From Cordylochernes scorpioides (lineage: Eukaryota; Arthropoda; Arachnida; Pseudoscorpiones; Chernetidae): a DNA stretch of 64,000 bases. The notes below the pieces were generated by a model, which was given only the letters and a program-made list of their open reading frames with translations, was not told the origin of the DNA and did no database searches. Below are positions 54,785-64,000 of the stretch, piece by piece. The stretch spans positions 96,686,592-96,750,591 of the forward strand of contig CP092870.1 of the NCBI GenBank assembly GCA_030710605.1, given 5' to 3'. The translations under genes were made by a program, and so were the position numbers. Each line of letters opens with the position of its first letter. Position 1 is the stretch's first letter.

Positions 54785-57700
54785 GTGTTCTCTTTGTCGG
54801 GTTGATCGTGTTCTCTTTGTTGGGTAGATCGTGTTCTCTTTGTTGGGTAGATCGTGTTCTCTTTGTTGGGTAGATCGTGTCCTCTTTGTTGGGTAGATCG
54901 TGTTCTCTTTATTGGGTAGATCGTGTTCTCTTTGTCGGGTAGTTCGTGTTCTCTTTGTTGGGTAGATCGTGTTCTCTTTGTTAGGTAGATCGTGTTCTCT
55001 TTGTTGGGTAGATCGTGTTCCCTTTGTTGGGTGGATCGTGTTCTCTTTGTCGGGTAGTTCGTGTTCTCTTTGTTGGGTAGATCGTGTTCTCTTTGTTAGG
55101 TAGATCGTGTTCTCTTTGTTGGGTAGATCGTGTTCCCTTTGTTGGGTGGATCGTGTTCTCTTTGTCGGGTAGTTCGTGTTCTCTTTGTTGGGTAGATCGT
55201 GTTCTCTTTGTTAGGTAGATCGTGTTCTCTTTGTTGGGTAGATCGTGTTCTCTTTGTTGGGTAGATCGTGTTGCCTTTGTTTGGTAGATCGTGTTCTCTT
55301 TGTTGGGTAGATCGTGTTGCCTTTGTTGGGTAGATCGTGTTCTCTTTGTTGGATAGATCGTGTTCTCTTTGTTGGGTAGATCGTGTTCTCTTTGTCGGGT
55401 AGTTCGTGTTCTCTTTGTTGGGTTGATCGTGTTCTCTTTGTCGGGTAGTTCGTGTTCTCTTTGTTGGGTAGAGCGTGTTCTCTTTGTTGGGTAGTTTGCG
55501 TTCTCTTTGTTGGGTAGTTTGCGTTCTCTTTGTTGGGTAGTTCGTGTTCTCTTTGTTGGGTAGATCGTGTATTCTTTGTTGGGTAGATCGTGTTCTCTTT
55601 GTTGGGTAGTTCGTGTTCTCTTTGTCGGGTAGATCGTGTTGTCTTTGTTGGGTAGATCGTCTTCTCTTTGTCGGGTAGATCGTGTTCTCTTTGTTGGGTA
55701 GTTCGTGTTCTCTTTGTCAGGTAGATCGTGTTGTCTTTGTTGGGTAGATCGTCTTCTCTTTGTCGGGTAGATCGTGTTCTCTTTGTTGGGTAGTTTGCGT
55801 TCCCTTTGTTGGGTAGATCGTGTTCTCTTTGTCGGGTAGATCGTGTTGTCTTTGTCGGGTAGATCGTGTTGTCTTTGTTGGGTAGATCGTGTTGTCTTTG
55901 TTGGGTAGATCGTGTTGTCTTTGTCGGGTAGATCGTGTTCCCTTTGTTGGATAGATCGTGTTCCCTTTGTTGGGTAGATCGTGTCCTCTTTGTAGGGTAG
56001 ATCGTGTTCTCTTTGTCGGGTAGATCGTGTTCTCTTTGTTGGATAGATCGTGTTCTCTTTGTCGGGTAGTTCGTGTTCTCTTTGTCGGGTAGATCGTGTT
56101 CCCTTTGTCGGGTAGATCGTGTTCTCTTTGTCGGGTAGATCGTGTTCTCTTTGTTGGGTAGATCGTGTTCTCTTTGTCGGGTAGATCGTGTTCTCTTTGT
56201 TGGATAGATCGTGTTCTCTTTGTCGGGTAGATCGTGTTCTCTTTGTCGGGTAGATCGTGTTCTCTTTGTCGGGTAGATCGTGTTCTCTTTGTCGGGTAGA
56301 TCGTGTTCTCTTTGTCGGGTAGATCATGTTCTCTTTGTTGGATAGATCGTGTTCTCTTTGTTGGGTAGATCGTGCTCTCTTTGTTGGGTAGATCGCGTTC
56401 TCTTTGTTGGGTAGATCGTGTTCTCTTTGTTTGGTAGATCGTGTTCTCTTTGTTGGGTAGTTCGTGTTCTCTTTGTTGGGTAGTTCGTGTTCTCTTTGTT
56501 GGGTAGTTCGTGTTCTCTTTGTTGGGTAGATCGTGTTCTCTTTGTTTGGTAGTTCGTGTTCTCTTTGTTTGGTAGTTCGTGTTCTCTTTGTTTGGTAGAT
56601 CGTGTTCTCTTTGTTTGGTAGATCCTGTTTTCTTTGTTTGGTAGATCGTGTTCTCTTTGTTTGGTAGATCGTGTTTTCTTTGTGGGTAGTTCGTGTTTTC
56701 TTTGTTGGGTAGATCGTGTTCTCTTTGTTGAAAAGATCGTGTTCTCTTTGTTGGGTAGATCGTGTTCTCTTTGTTGGGTAGATCGTGTTCTCTTTGTTGG
56801 GTAGATCGTGTTCTCTTTGTTGGGTAGATCGTGTTCTCTTTGTCGGGTTGATCGTGTTCTCTTTGTTGGGTAGTTCGTGTTCTCTTTGTTGGGTAGATCG
56901 TGTTCTCTTTGTTGGGTAGATCGTGTTTTCTTTGTTGGATAGTTCGTGTTTTCTTTGTTGGGTAGATCGTGTTCTCTTTGTCGGGTAGATCGTGTTCTCT
57001 TTGTTGAAAAGATCGTGTTCTCTTTGTTGGGTAGATCGTGTTCTCTTTGTTGGGTAGATCGCGTTGTCTTTGTTGGGTAGATCGTGTTCTCTTTATTGGA
57101 TAGATCGTGTTCCCTTGTTGGGTAGATCGTGCTCTCTTTGTTGGGTAGATCACGTTGTCTTTGTTGGGTAGATCGTGTTGTCTTTGTCGGGTAGATCGTG
57201 TTCCCTTTGTCGGGTAGATCGTGTTCTCTTTGTCGGGTAGATCGTGTTCTCTTTGTTGGGTAGATCGTGTTCTCTTTGTCGGGTAGATCGTGTTCTCTTT
57301 GTTGGATAGATCGTGTTCTCTTTGTCGGGTAGATCGTGTTCTCTTTGTCGGGTAGATCGTGTTCTCTTTGTCGGGTAGATCGTGTTCTCTTTGTCGGGTA
57401 GATCGTGTTCTCTTTGTCGGGTAGATCATGTTCTCTTTGTTGGATAGATCGTGTTCTCTTTGTTGGGTAGATCGTGCTCTCTTTGTTGGGTAGATCGCGT
57501 TCTCTTTGTTGGGTAGATCGTGTTCTCTTTGTTTGGTAGATCGTGTTCTCTTTGTTGGGTAGTTCGTGTTCTCTTTGTTGGGTAGATCGTGTTCTCTTTG
57601 TTGGGTAGTTCGTGTTCTCTTTGTTGGGTAGTTCGTGTTCTCTTTGTTGGGTAGATCGTGTTCTCTTTGTTTGGTAGTTCGTGTTCTCTTTGTTTGGTAG

Positions 57701-58316
57701 TTCGTGTTCTCTTTGTTTGGTAGATCGTGTTCTCTTTGTTTGGTAGATCCTGTTTTCTTTGTTTGGTAGATCGTGTTCTCTTTGTTTGGTAGATCGTGTT
57801 TTCTTTGTGGGTAGTTCGTGTTTTCTTTGTTGGGTAGATCGTGTTCTCTTTGTTGAAAAGATCGTGTTCTCTTTGTTGGGTAGATCGTGTTCTCTTTGTT
57901 GGGTAGATCGTGTTCTCTTTGTTGGGTAGATCGTGTTCTCTTTGTTGGGTAGATCGTGTTCTCTTTGTCGGGTTGATCGTGTTCTCTTTGTTGGGTAGTT
58001 CGTGTTCTCTTTGTTGGGTAGATCGTGTTCTCTTTGTTGGGTAGATCGTGTTTTCTTTGTTGGATAGTTCGTGTTTTCTTTGTTGGGTAGATCGTGTTCT
58101 CTTTGTCGGGTAGATCGTGTTCTCTTTGTTGAAAAGATCGTGTTCTCTTTGTTGGGTAGATCGTGTTCTCTTTGTTGGGTAGATCGTGTTCTCTTTGCTG
58201 GGTAGATCGTGTTGTCTTTGTTGGGTAGATCGTGTTCTCTTTGTTGGGTAGATCGTGTTCTCTTTGTTGGGTAGATCGTGTTCTCTTTGCTGGGTAGATC
58301 GTGTTGTCTTTGTTGC
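54785..58316 (-). repeat. 23-bp minisatellite, about 150 copies
   Basis: Unit tctctttgttgggtagatcg plus tgt, with variants (tcggg, ttggt, tgaaaag, tagttcgtg, tagtttgcg). A larger repeat of about 1.1 kb (48 units) is seen: the block from 56321 recurs from 57423. Between 54970 and 55210 a 115-bp block of five units repeats about three times. Because 23 is not a multiple of 3, one minus-strand frame passes through all three phases, giving a 23-residue pseudo-repeat (DLPNKENTIYPTKR...). The unit lacks stops in every phase, so frames of 448-665 codons arise by chance. It lies about 75 bp upstream of the K2P start codon. Confidence 0.95.
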
Positions 58317-58379
58317 GCCATCTGTTGTTGAATTTATAAACTATTTACAGCGCGTGTGTTTATAAATAAATCAAATAGA

Positions 58380-58620
58380 ACCATTTCTACTGCCCTTACC
58401 TAAATCATAAAAATATTAGGAGGGTCTGGCTCATCAGAAAATACCATTGCCAAGAGTTTATCTTCTGTACCGGATATACGTAGAACAGTCTAATCCAATA
58501 GCGATATGGTAGATTAAACTGGCGAAACTGCTGGTAGGGTTCACCCTTGATGAGCAAGGCACCTTCCCATTTATTTTTTATCATTGCAGTAAGGGTTTAT
58601 GGTAAGTTGGTTTTATTTTT
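58380..58620. repeat. Interspersed family R, copy 8
   Basis: 'ctactgcccttacctaaatc', 'agggtctggctcatcag', then 'attaaactggcgaaactgct' and 'cattgcagtaaggg', in two orientations. Confidence 0.55.
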
Positions 58621-59171
58621 TTAAATAAACCGTTATAAATAGTTTCTTATTTAAAATTGCAAAATTGGTTCTGGGTATGCAAATTTTGCGATTGCCGTTG
58701 AGAAAAACTGTAATGTCGAAAATTAAATGTTTTACTGATTTTTTTAATGTTATTTTTATTTTAGGAAATTTTTATGTTTCATATATATTTTTAAATATCT
58801 GTACAATAGCATATATAGAGTCTACTTTCCTTTAGAATGCTCGAATCTTCTCTAAATATTACTGAGAAAATGGAAAGAGAGAGTGAACTAAAAGGTTTTT
58901 TTTTAATTCAGTTTTGTAAAGTCTTATTTATTTAGTTCTGAGAACAGAGGGAGAGCGAGTTAATTTTAATTATTTGAAATGCGTAACGCACCAAACAAAA
59001 GTTAAATTTTTGAAAAAAAAAGCGTAAAAAAAGAAAAAAAAGTTTTTCTCACTCTCTTCGCAGTTTCATTTTAAATGTATTCAAAGCAGACGAGAAAAGT
59101 TGTTAAGCCTATTTAGTCCAGACGACAATTCGGGTCTTGATCCAGGGCGCCATCTTGAATTGCTCAAACTT
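58621..59171. other. AT-rich gap
   Basis: Nothing recognised up to the octamer cluster. Confidence 0.35.
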
Positions 59172-59446
59172 ATTTGCATACAACTCATTTCCGGCATCCG
59201 TCATCGTGGATTTGGAGGTAATCAACTGCGAATGACGTAATAACACGGGGGAGAGGAAGAAAGAATAAAAAAAGGAAGAAGAAGAGGTCGTTATGCAAAT
59301 AGAATTATGCAAATTGCTCCTTCGCGCGGTCTGGGATTAGCGCCGTCGTCTGGACAAGTTAATTAGCATGATGACAAAGAGTTGTGGGAGCTTCACGGTC
59401 ATCGACGACAATATGCAAATACATATAGCACTGCCAGGATTTGCAT
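59172..59446. promoter_or_regulatory. Cluster of five octamer (POU) motifs
   Basis: ATGCAAAT or its complement occurs at 59172-59179, 59293-59300, 59307-59314, 59413-59420 and 59439-59446. A TTAATTAG homeodomain-type site lies at about 59360-59367. The block is less AT-rich than its surroundings. It lies about 4.5 kb upstream of the K2P start on that gene's strand, so an enhancer or promoter role is possible but not shown. Confidence 0.4.
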
Positions 59447-59640
59447 AAGCAGAACGTGGACTGAACCTATCTGCTCCTACTTTCAAAAGAGCATTTACTA
59501 ATTATATTCAGCTAGGTGTATACGAAAAAGGAACACTCTTGATGTATAATATTTTCTATAATTGCGAATATTTTCGAAAGAACAATTCAAAGCGCTGAGA
59601 TATCACTTATTGTACACATTTTATTGGTTTATATGTAAAC
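59447..59640. other. Unassigned gap
   Basis: Nothing recognised. Confidence 0.35.
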
Positions 59641-59644
59641 TCTG

Positions 59645-60225
59645 CGGAGATACGCTGCGATAGACCAATCACCACAGGTTTAGGTTGGGTAAAGGCCCAC
59701 AGCGGAGTTGCAGGCAATGAACTGGCTGACCAGGCTGCAAAGACTGCCGCAATCTCTAACCTGGAACATCCTACTCCATCCTTCCCCAAAGTCTTGTCCG
59801 CAGCCGTGCCCACTCATCTGCTATGGAAGCATGGACCTTAGTCTACTCCCAATATTACCAAAACGGAAGACTAAAAAGATTTACAACATCTCCTATCCGC
59901 CTTAAGACATTCCTCTCCAAGATTCGTCTTAGAATGACCACCACTGCCATCCTTACTGGTCACGTTCTTGTAGATCTCTGGTATAGAGATCCAACATGTC
60001 CTTACTACCGGTAAGAACAACAAATCACCTCCTCTTCTTCTGTCCATCTTTTATACTACACAGGCTACACGCAGCACTTGGAGTACAACACTTCAGCTCT
60101 ACTTCCTGACTCGGCCTGAAACTATCTGGTTCACAGCAGATCTCCCTATGACTAGACTTCTAGACTGTATAACCCGGGAATTTCTTAATTTACGCTCCAG
60201 GAACCTATATTACCTCTATTTTCTC
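59645..60225 (+). pseudogene. LINE fragment: RNase H end and zinc-knuckle tail
   Basis: The plus strand reads TTGLGWVKAHSGVAGNELAD then QAAKTAA, the last RNase H motif with its His and Asp. After frame changes come LRMTTTAILTGH, a degraded CPYYR knuckle and a C-terminal helical tail to about 60225. A different LINE family from that at 30-33 kb. RT and endonuclease are absent. Confidence 0.7.
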
Positions 60226-60232
60226 TCTGTAT

Positions 60233-60300
60233 ACCAGCCGAGTGATCCGGGCAAAGCTTCGGGTTTGCCTGAAGGGCCTGTGAGGACACATTAATAGTAT
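60233..60300 (+). repeat. Fragment of repeat C start
   Basis: 'ccagccgagtgatccgggca' resembles the first 20 bases at 43516. Confidence 0.4.
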
Positions 60301-60549
60301 AGAAAGTGGCTTAAAAATCGCAATTGGTATATTATTCTGATTTCTTAGAAGCAGCATTTTAAGTAAGGTTAAATAAAAATACTTTCTAAGCAAAGTATAT
60401 ACATTCAGGCAGATACACAAATGGATAAATCCAGTATAGATCCCCAAGGAAAGTTTATACAGATAGGTAATGTTGATTATAAGCAGAAAAGTAATTAACA
60501 ATTGAATTATAAACACGAAATATCTCAAATTCATAATTTATTTAAAAAA

Positions 60550-60830
60550 CAAAGCAATATGGTGTCCTTTGGTGGTTTTGTGTCGTCCAGTCCATTGTTT
60601 TAGATCGTCTGTGTATCCCTGTCGTCTCCTTCCCCTCGATCTCTTATCCCGGAGATTTCCCTCCTACACTTTCAAAATTCTATCACCATTCTATTACATT
60701 ACCAAATCAAACCTTCCTTGGTCTACCTCTCCCTTCAATCCCTCCAGTATGGTCAATAAATGTTCTCCCAATGATCCTCAGAGTGCAAGACCAACCTAAG
60801 ACACCAGATATGTCTGGTCTTAAATCTGAT
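60550..60830 (-). pseudogene. Possible LINE ORF C-terminus
   Basis: The minus strand reads RSRGRRRQGYTDDLKQWTG, resembling the Arg-rich, Trp-Thr-Gly ending of some LINE polyproteins (GRPRKxWxDNIxxWTG). Upstream of it are stops. Low confidence. Confidence 0.35.
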
Positions 60831-61069
60831 TTTTAATCTTAAATTTTCTTTCATATAAGAATTGTATTTGTTTATACTGGAAAATATTGGTATCTTAAAT
60901 TCGACATTTGTTTCTTAAATTAAAGCAGGTTTTAAATCTAGAACATTGGACTCTATATGGCATAAACACGAAGACACCTTTTTTCTGATACAGGATTCAA
61001 GGCCTTTATTCTTTCTTTAAAAAATTGAACAACTATGAAGGCATATAGTTTCAATAATGAAGATATATA
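60831..61069. other. AT-rich gap
   Basis: Nothing recognised. Confidence 0.35.
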
Positions 61070-61283
61070 TACACTCATAAACAAAACTTAAGGAAGTTGT
61101 ACCTTTTACCATGTATATCGGGATTTAGACAATAACTCTGAAAGATATTACAGTGACCTTTATTGAAGACACACGAGATAACAAAGTGCAAACAAAATTG
61201 CCTCTGTCTCCTTAAAAAAAAAAAAAGACGACCGGCCACATCAAATATTTTCCATTTCCTTATGTTTTGTTCATATGAGTGTA
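61070..61283 (+). repeat. MITE M, complete copy
   Basis: Terminal repeats 'tacactcataaacaaaactt' and 'atgttttgttcatatgagtg' with the full interior; about 214 bp with TA ends. This is the best single model of the family in the window. Confidence 0.8.
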
Positions 61284-61309
61284 TATCGAATATAATACGA
61301 AGATAATTT

Positions 61310-61445
61310 TATTTTAGTATTGAAGACACACGAGATAGCTAATGGTGTAAACAAAAAAAAAGTGTCTCTGTCTCAAAAAAAAAAAAAAAAAAGACGACCG
61401 GCGAAATCAAAGACTTTCCATTTACTTATGTATATAAGTGTATAT
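61310..61445 (+). repeat. MITE M, right half
   Basis: From 'ttgaagacacacgagata' to 'tatataagtgtat'; left half missing. Confidence 0.65.
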
Positions 61446-61821
61446 CGGTTTTAATACGAAGAAAATTTTATTTTAATATTTTATTGAACAAGCAACTCGC
61501 TTTTATAAAAAATAACGAATTTATTCGTTTAACTTCAATAAATACGAGCATGCTTCTTTATCACCAAAAATAGCGAAATGAAATTATCTTGTTACATAAG
61601 ATGTATATACCTCCATTATTGAAAGATTCAAATATAAAGGAAATCATATTTTAAAATGAAACATTAATTTAATAATATAAAGGGAAGGGAAATTATTAAA
61701 TGTGACAGGAAGGTTTAATATCTTTATTTTCTTAAAATTTTAAATATTAGAATCATATATAATTCTGTTCTTTTTATTACATTTTTTGTAAAAGGGTCAT
61801 TAAATTAGAAAATATAGAAGA
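61446..61821. other. AT-rich gap
   Basis: Nothing recognised. Confidence 0.35.
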
Positions 61822-61857
61822 TACAAGGTTGTACCAAAAGTTCGTAAACATTTATTA

Positions 61858-61941
61858 CAGTTAAACCTGTCTATAATGCCCCCTCTTGGGACTCACCAAA
61901 ATAGGGTGCTATAGAGAGGGGGTGTTATAGACAGGTTTAAT
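61858..61941. repeat. Small foldback inside the mariner end
   Basis: Arms 'ttaaacctgtctataatgcc' and its complement 'gttatagacaggtttaa', with ccccctc/gaggggg, around about 35 bp. TTAA at both outer edges would fit a piggyBac-type target, or a pogo-like terminal repeat; I cannot decide. Confidence 0.5.
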
Positions 61942-62021
61942 CAAGGGGGAATCAATAAATAAGGTGAATTATCTTATTCCTTAAAAATTAAAAAAGCAAA
62001 AATAATTTAAACCGCATAATA

Positions 62022-62401
62022 TTCTATATACAGTTACGAGCGTCATGGCCTCTGTCACGGTTTGCTTTTTTTTTTTGGAATGGCGCCCTCCTATTGGTCG
62101 GCTACGATCACGCCACCTTTGCCCCCCCCCCACCCATTTCTGTAACTATTGTGTTGGAGCGGGTCGCTCCTTAAATAAATGCATATATTAGTTAATAACC
62201 AAATGGAATCCTCTCTTTCTTTTTCCCAGTAAGAGACGCCTACGGAAGCCAACAGTACATAGACAGATAAAGCACATAGGCTATAGTTATTAACTAACAT
62301 ATGCATTTATTTAAGGCGCCAATTTATAATTGTAACAAATAGTATTTGAATCAAAACATTCAATCGGGTAAAACACGGGCGTTGCCCGGGTCAATCGGCT
62401 A
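62022..62401 (-). repeat. Interspersed repeat C, copy 2
   Basis: Inverse of 43516-43964, with the same internal inverted repeat and a C-run where copy 1 has a G-run; shorter in the middle. Confidence 0.65.
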
Positions 62402-62565
62402 GTTAAAATATAACATCGAGAGACTATTTAAGGTTGTAGAAATTAAACTCTTAAAATCACGATCATTAAAAAAAATAATAAGCATTAAGAGGAGCGTCTT
62501 GTGTACTATTTAAGGTGTTCTGTTCTTTTTCCCATGCGCGGCGCGAGACTTATAAATAAACTAAA

Positions 62566-63650
62566 ATGGAAGCTCTCTTGAAGGATTGCACCACGCTTGA
62601 ACAACGTGCAGTTATTCGTTTCTTGAATGCAGAAGGTATTCAAACATCTCAATTATGCCAAAGAATGAAAAATATCTATGGTGAGTCTTGTTTGTCTCAA
62701 AAAACATTTATAAATGGGTTAACGAGTTCAAAAAATGGACGAATTACATGTACCGATATTGAGCGACCTGGACGACCAAGTGTTACAGCGACGCCAAGCA
62801 CGATAAATGCGGTTGAAAACTTAATTTTGGAGGATATAAAATATCAATTTTTACCATAGCCGACAATTTGAATATAAGCTATGGAACTGTGCACACCATT
62901 ATTAAAGAACAATTGCAATTTAGAAAAATATGCTGCCGATGGATTCCACATTTCCTTAATTTGGACCAAAAACTTAACCGTATTCGGGTTTCAAAGGCTC
63001 TGTTAAAGCAGTATGAAGAGGAAGGTGATCATTTCCTTGACCAAATTGTAACTGGAGATGAGAGTTGGTGTTATCATTATGATCCTTCGACAAAACGTGC
63101 ATCTATGGAATGGAAACGAGGCGACTCTCCAAGACCAAAAAAAATCAGGTCTCAACGTTCGGCCGGTAAAGTTTTGTTAACATTTTTTTGGGATGTTGAT
63201 GGACCAATCTGTCTTGATTTTTTATCCTCAAGGCAACGTATGAACAGCGACCTTTATTGTGACATTCTTGTAGATAAGCTATAACCCGGTATAAGAAACA
63301 AAAGAAGAGGGAAGCTTAGTAAAGGTGTTCTCTTCCTTCATGATAATGCAAGGCCGCATACATCATGTAAAACTGTATCTACAATCATTAAATTAGGTTT
63401 TGAAGTTTTAGAACATCCTGCATATAGTCCAGACCTAGCCCCCCCCCCCCCCCCCCCCCCCTGACTATTTCCTTTTTGGACTACTAAAGAAGGAGTTAAA
63501 GGGAAAGCGATTTGACTCGGATGAAGATGTCCAGAAAGTGGTGCAATATTTTTTTCACACGCTTCCTAAGAGTGCCTATAAAGAGGGTATTTACAAGTTG
63601 CCAGAACGATGGAGACGATGTATAGAAAGCCAAGGTGATTATTTTGAATA
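62566..63650 (+). pseudogene. Mariner transposase, several lesions
   Basis: Starts MEALLKDCTTLEQRAVIRF. HTH motifs include TSSKNGRITCTD and RPGRPSVTATPS. A frameshift near 62840 is followed by ISYGTVHTIIKEQLQFRKIC, QIVTGDESWCYHYDP (first Asp), WKRGDSPRPKK, a stop at about 63282, LHDNARPHTSCK (second Asp) and HPAYSPDLAP. Then a C-run of about 23 (63439-63462) stands where CDYFLF is expected, and DYFLFGLLKKELKGK (third Asp) and RWRRCIESQGDYF follow. The C-run alone adds several residues and probably breaks the DD34D spacing. Confidence 0.8.
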
Positions 63651-63741
63651 AATCAAGTCCTAATTTTTAATATCGTTTTTATTTTTTAAAATAAATTATA
63701 ATTCACCTTATTTATTGATCCCACCTTGTAATTATAAAAAT

Positions 63742-63860
63742 TCTAAACTATTATAGACGCGTATGATTTTTTTTAATTAAACAATTTCTACTGCCCTTAC
63801 TGCAATGGAAAAATTAATGGGAGGGCCTGGCTCATCAGTGGTGAACCCTCCCAGCGGTTA
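63742..63860 (-). repeat. Interspersed family R, copy 9
   Basis: 'attatagacgcgtatgattt', 'tctactgcccttactgcaat', 'ctggctcatcagtggtgaac' and 'ccctcccagcggtt', cut short before the 'tcgcca' end. Confidence 0.65.
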
Positions 63861-64000
63861 TTATGCATATAAAATAAATATTTGCCACAATATCAAAAGA
63901 AGCCATCAAACAAACTCGAATTTAAGAACATTTTCCGTCACCCCGATACAAAACAGATTTGTTAGCGCGTGCCAAACGTAGGAATCAACGTCATTTATAA
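63861..64000. other. Right-edge remainder
   Basis: Nothing recognised. Confidence 0.3.

Larger units (their letters stand above)
61824..63728 (+). mobile_element. Broken mariner with two nested insertions
   Basis: Starts caaggt after TA (61822-61823) and ends accttg before TA (63729-63730). The right terminal repeat (caaggtgggatcaataaata from the end) matches 61945-61975 better than the extreme left, because a foldback (61858-61941) sits inside the left repeat. A copy of repeat C (62022-62401) lies before the transposase. Removing both leaves about 1.4 kb, a normal mariner size. Confidence 0.65.

Noticed and set aside
54785..58316. Telomeric or subtelomeric repeat
   Set aside because: The unit contains TTGGGTAG but is 23 bp with GATCG and CTCT blocks; it is not a TTAGG array and is flanked by gene sequence.
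54981..58321. Three overlapping minus-strand frames of 448, 570 and 665 codons encoding a 23-residue repeat protein
   Set aside because: They are readings of a 23-bp minisatellite with no stop in any phase; the residue period equals the base period, as expected for a non-multiple-of-three repeat. No non-repetitive domain, and the starts are arbitrary.

Overview
This is eukaryotic, AT-rich, repeat-dominated nuclear DNA, most likely from an arthropod. That reading rests on mariner/Tc1 transposases, Jockey/R1-type LINEs with RNase H, Ty3/gypsy LTR pieces, a Penelope-like element, U6 snRNA sequence and a two-pore potassium channel exon with a eukaryotic splice donor. The LINE C-termini resemble arachnid elements, but I cannot fix the species. 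There is no bacterial-style operon anywhere. Only two stretches look like host protein-coding exons: an unidentified GC-rich first exon running off the left edge (1-307, minus) and the first coding exon of a K2P channel (54292-54709, minus).

Layout. 1-10.4 kb: the left-edge exon, a 175-bp tandem repeat, LINE 3' ends and endonuclease remnants, foldback elements, and a 455-bp insertion (6669-7123) with a 15-bp target-site duplication that carries a canonical hammerhead ribozyme. 10.4-12.9 kb: a 55-bp minisatellite of about 45 copies. 14.1-37.4 kb: an array of a Penelope-like retroelement (unit about 4283 bp) with the GIY-YIG nuclease placed before the reverse transcriptase. Two and a half minus-strand units face one and a half plus-strand units across a junction near 25.05 kb, forming a giant palindrome. 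The plus-strand side is split by a 6.2-kb Tc1/mariner element with roughly 400-bp inverted repeats. That element holds a decayed LINE, and the LINE holds a gypsy 3' end.

37.4-54 kb: foldbacks, a second hammerhead, a U6-like gene, LTR-retrotransposon fragments, a mariner-derived MITE family (one copy still holds transposase sequence, one has become a 122-bp tandem array) and a nearly complete 1315-bp mariner. 54.3-58.3 kb: the K2P exon and, just upstream of it, a 3.5-kb 23-bp minisatellite that is stop-free in all three minus-strand frames and so mimics long proteins. 58.3-64 kb: a cluster of octamer motifs, LINE remnants, MITEs and a broken mariner.

How the parts work together. The Penelope-like unit appears to start translation from a 21-nt leader exon that lies in the 3' part of the upstream tandem unit. 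A splice donor follows it directly, and the main ORF has no ATG of its own, so expression would need tandem arrangement plus splicing. Only one of the five copies has an unbroken main ORF (15370-17829). Several frame breaks, in this element and in the mariners, fall in homopolymer runs, so assembly error must be excluded before calling those genes dead.
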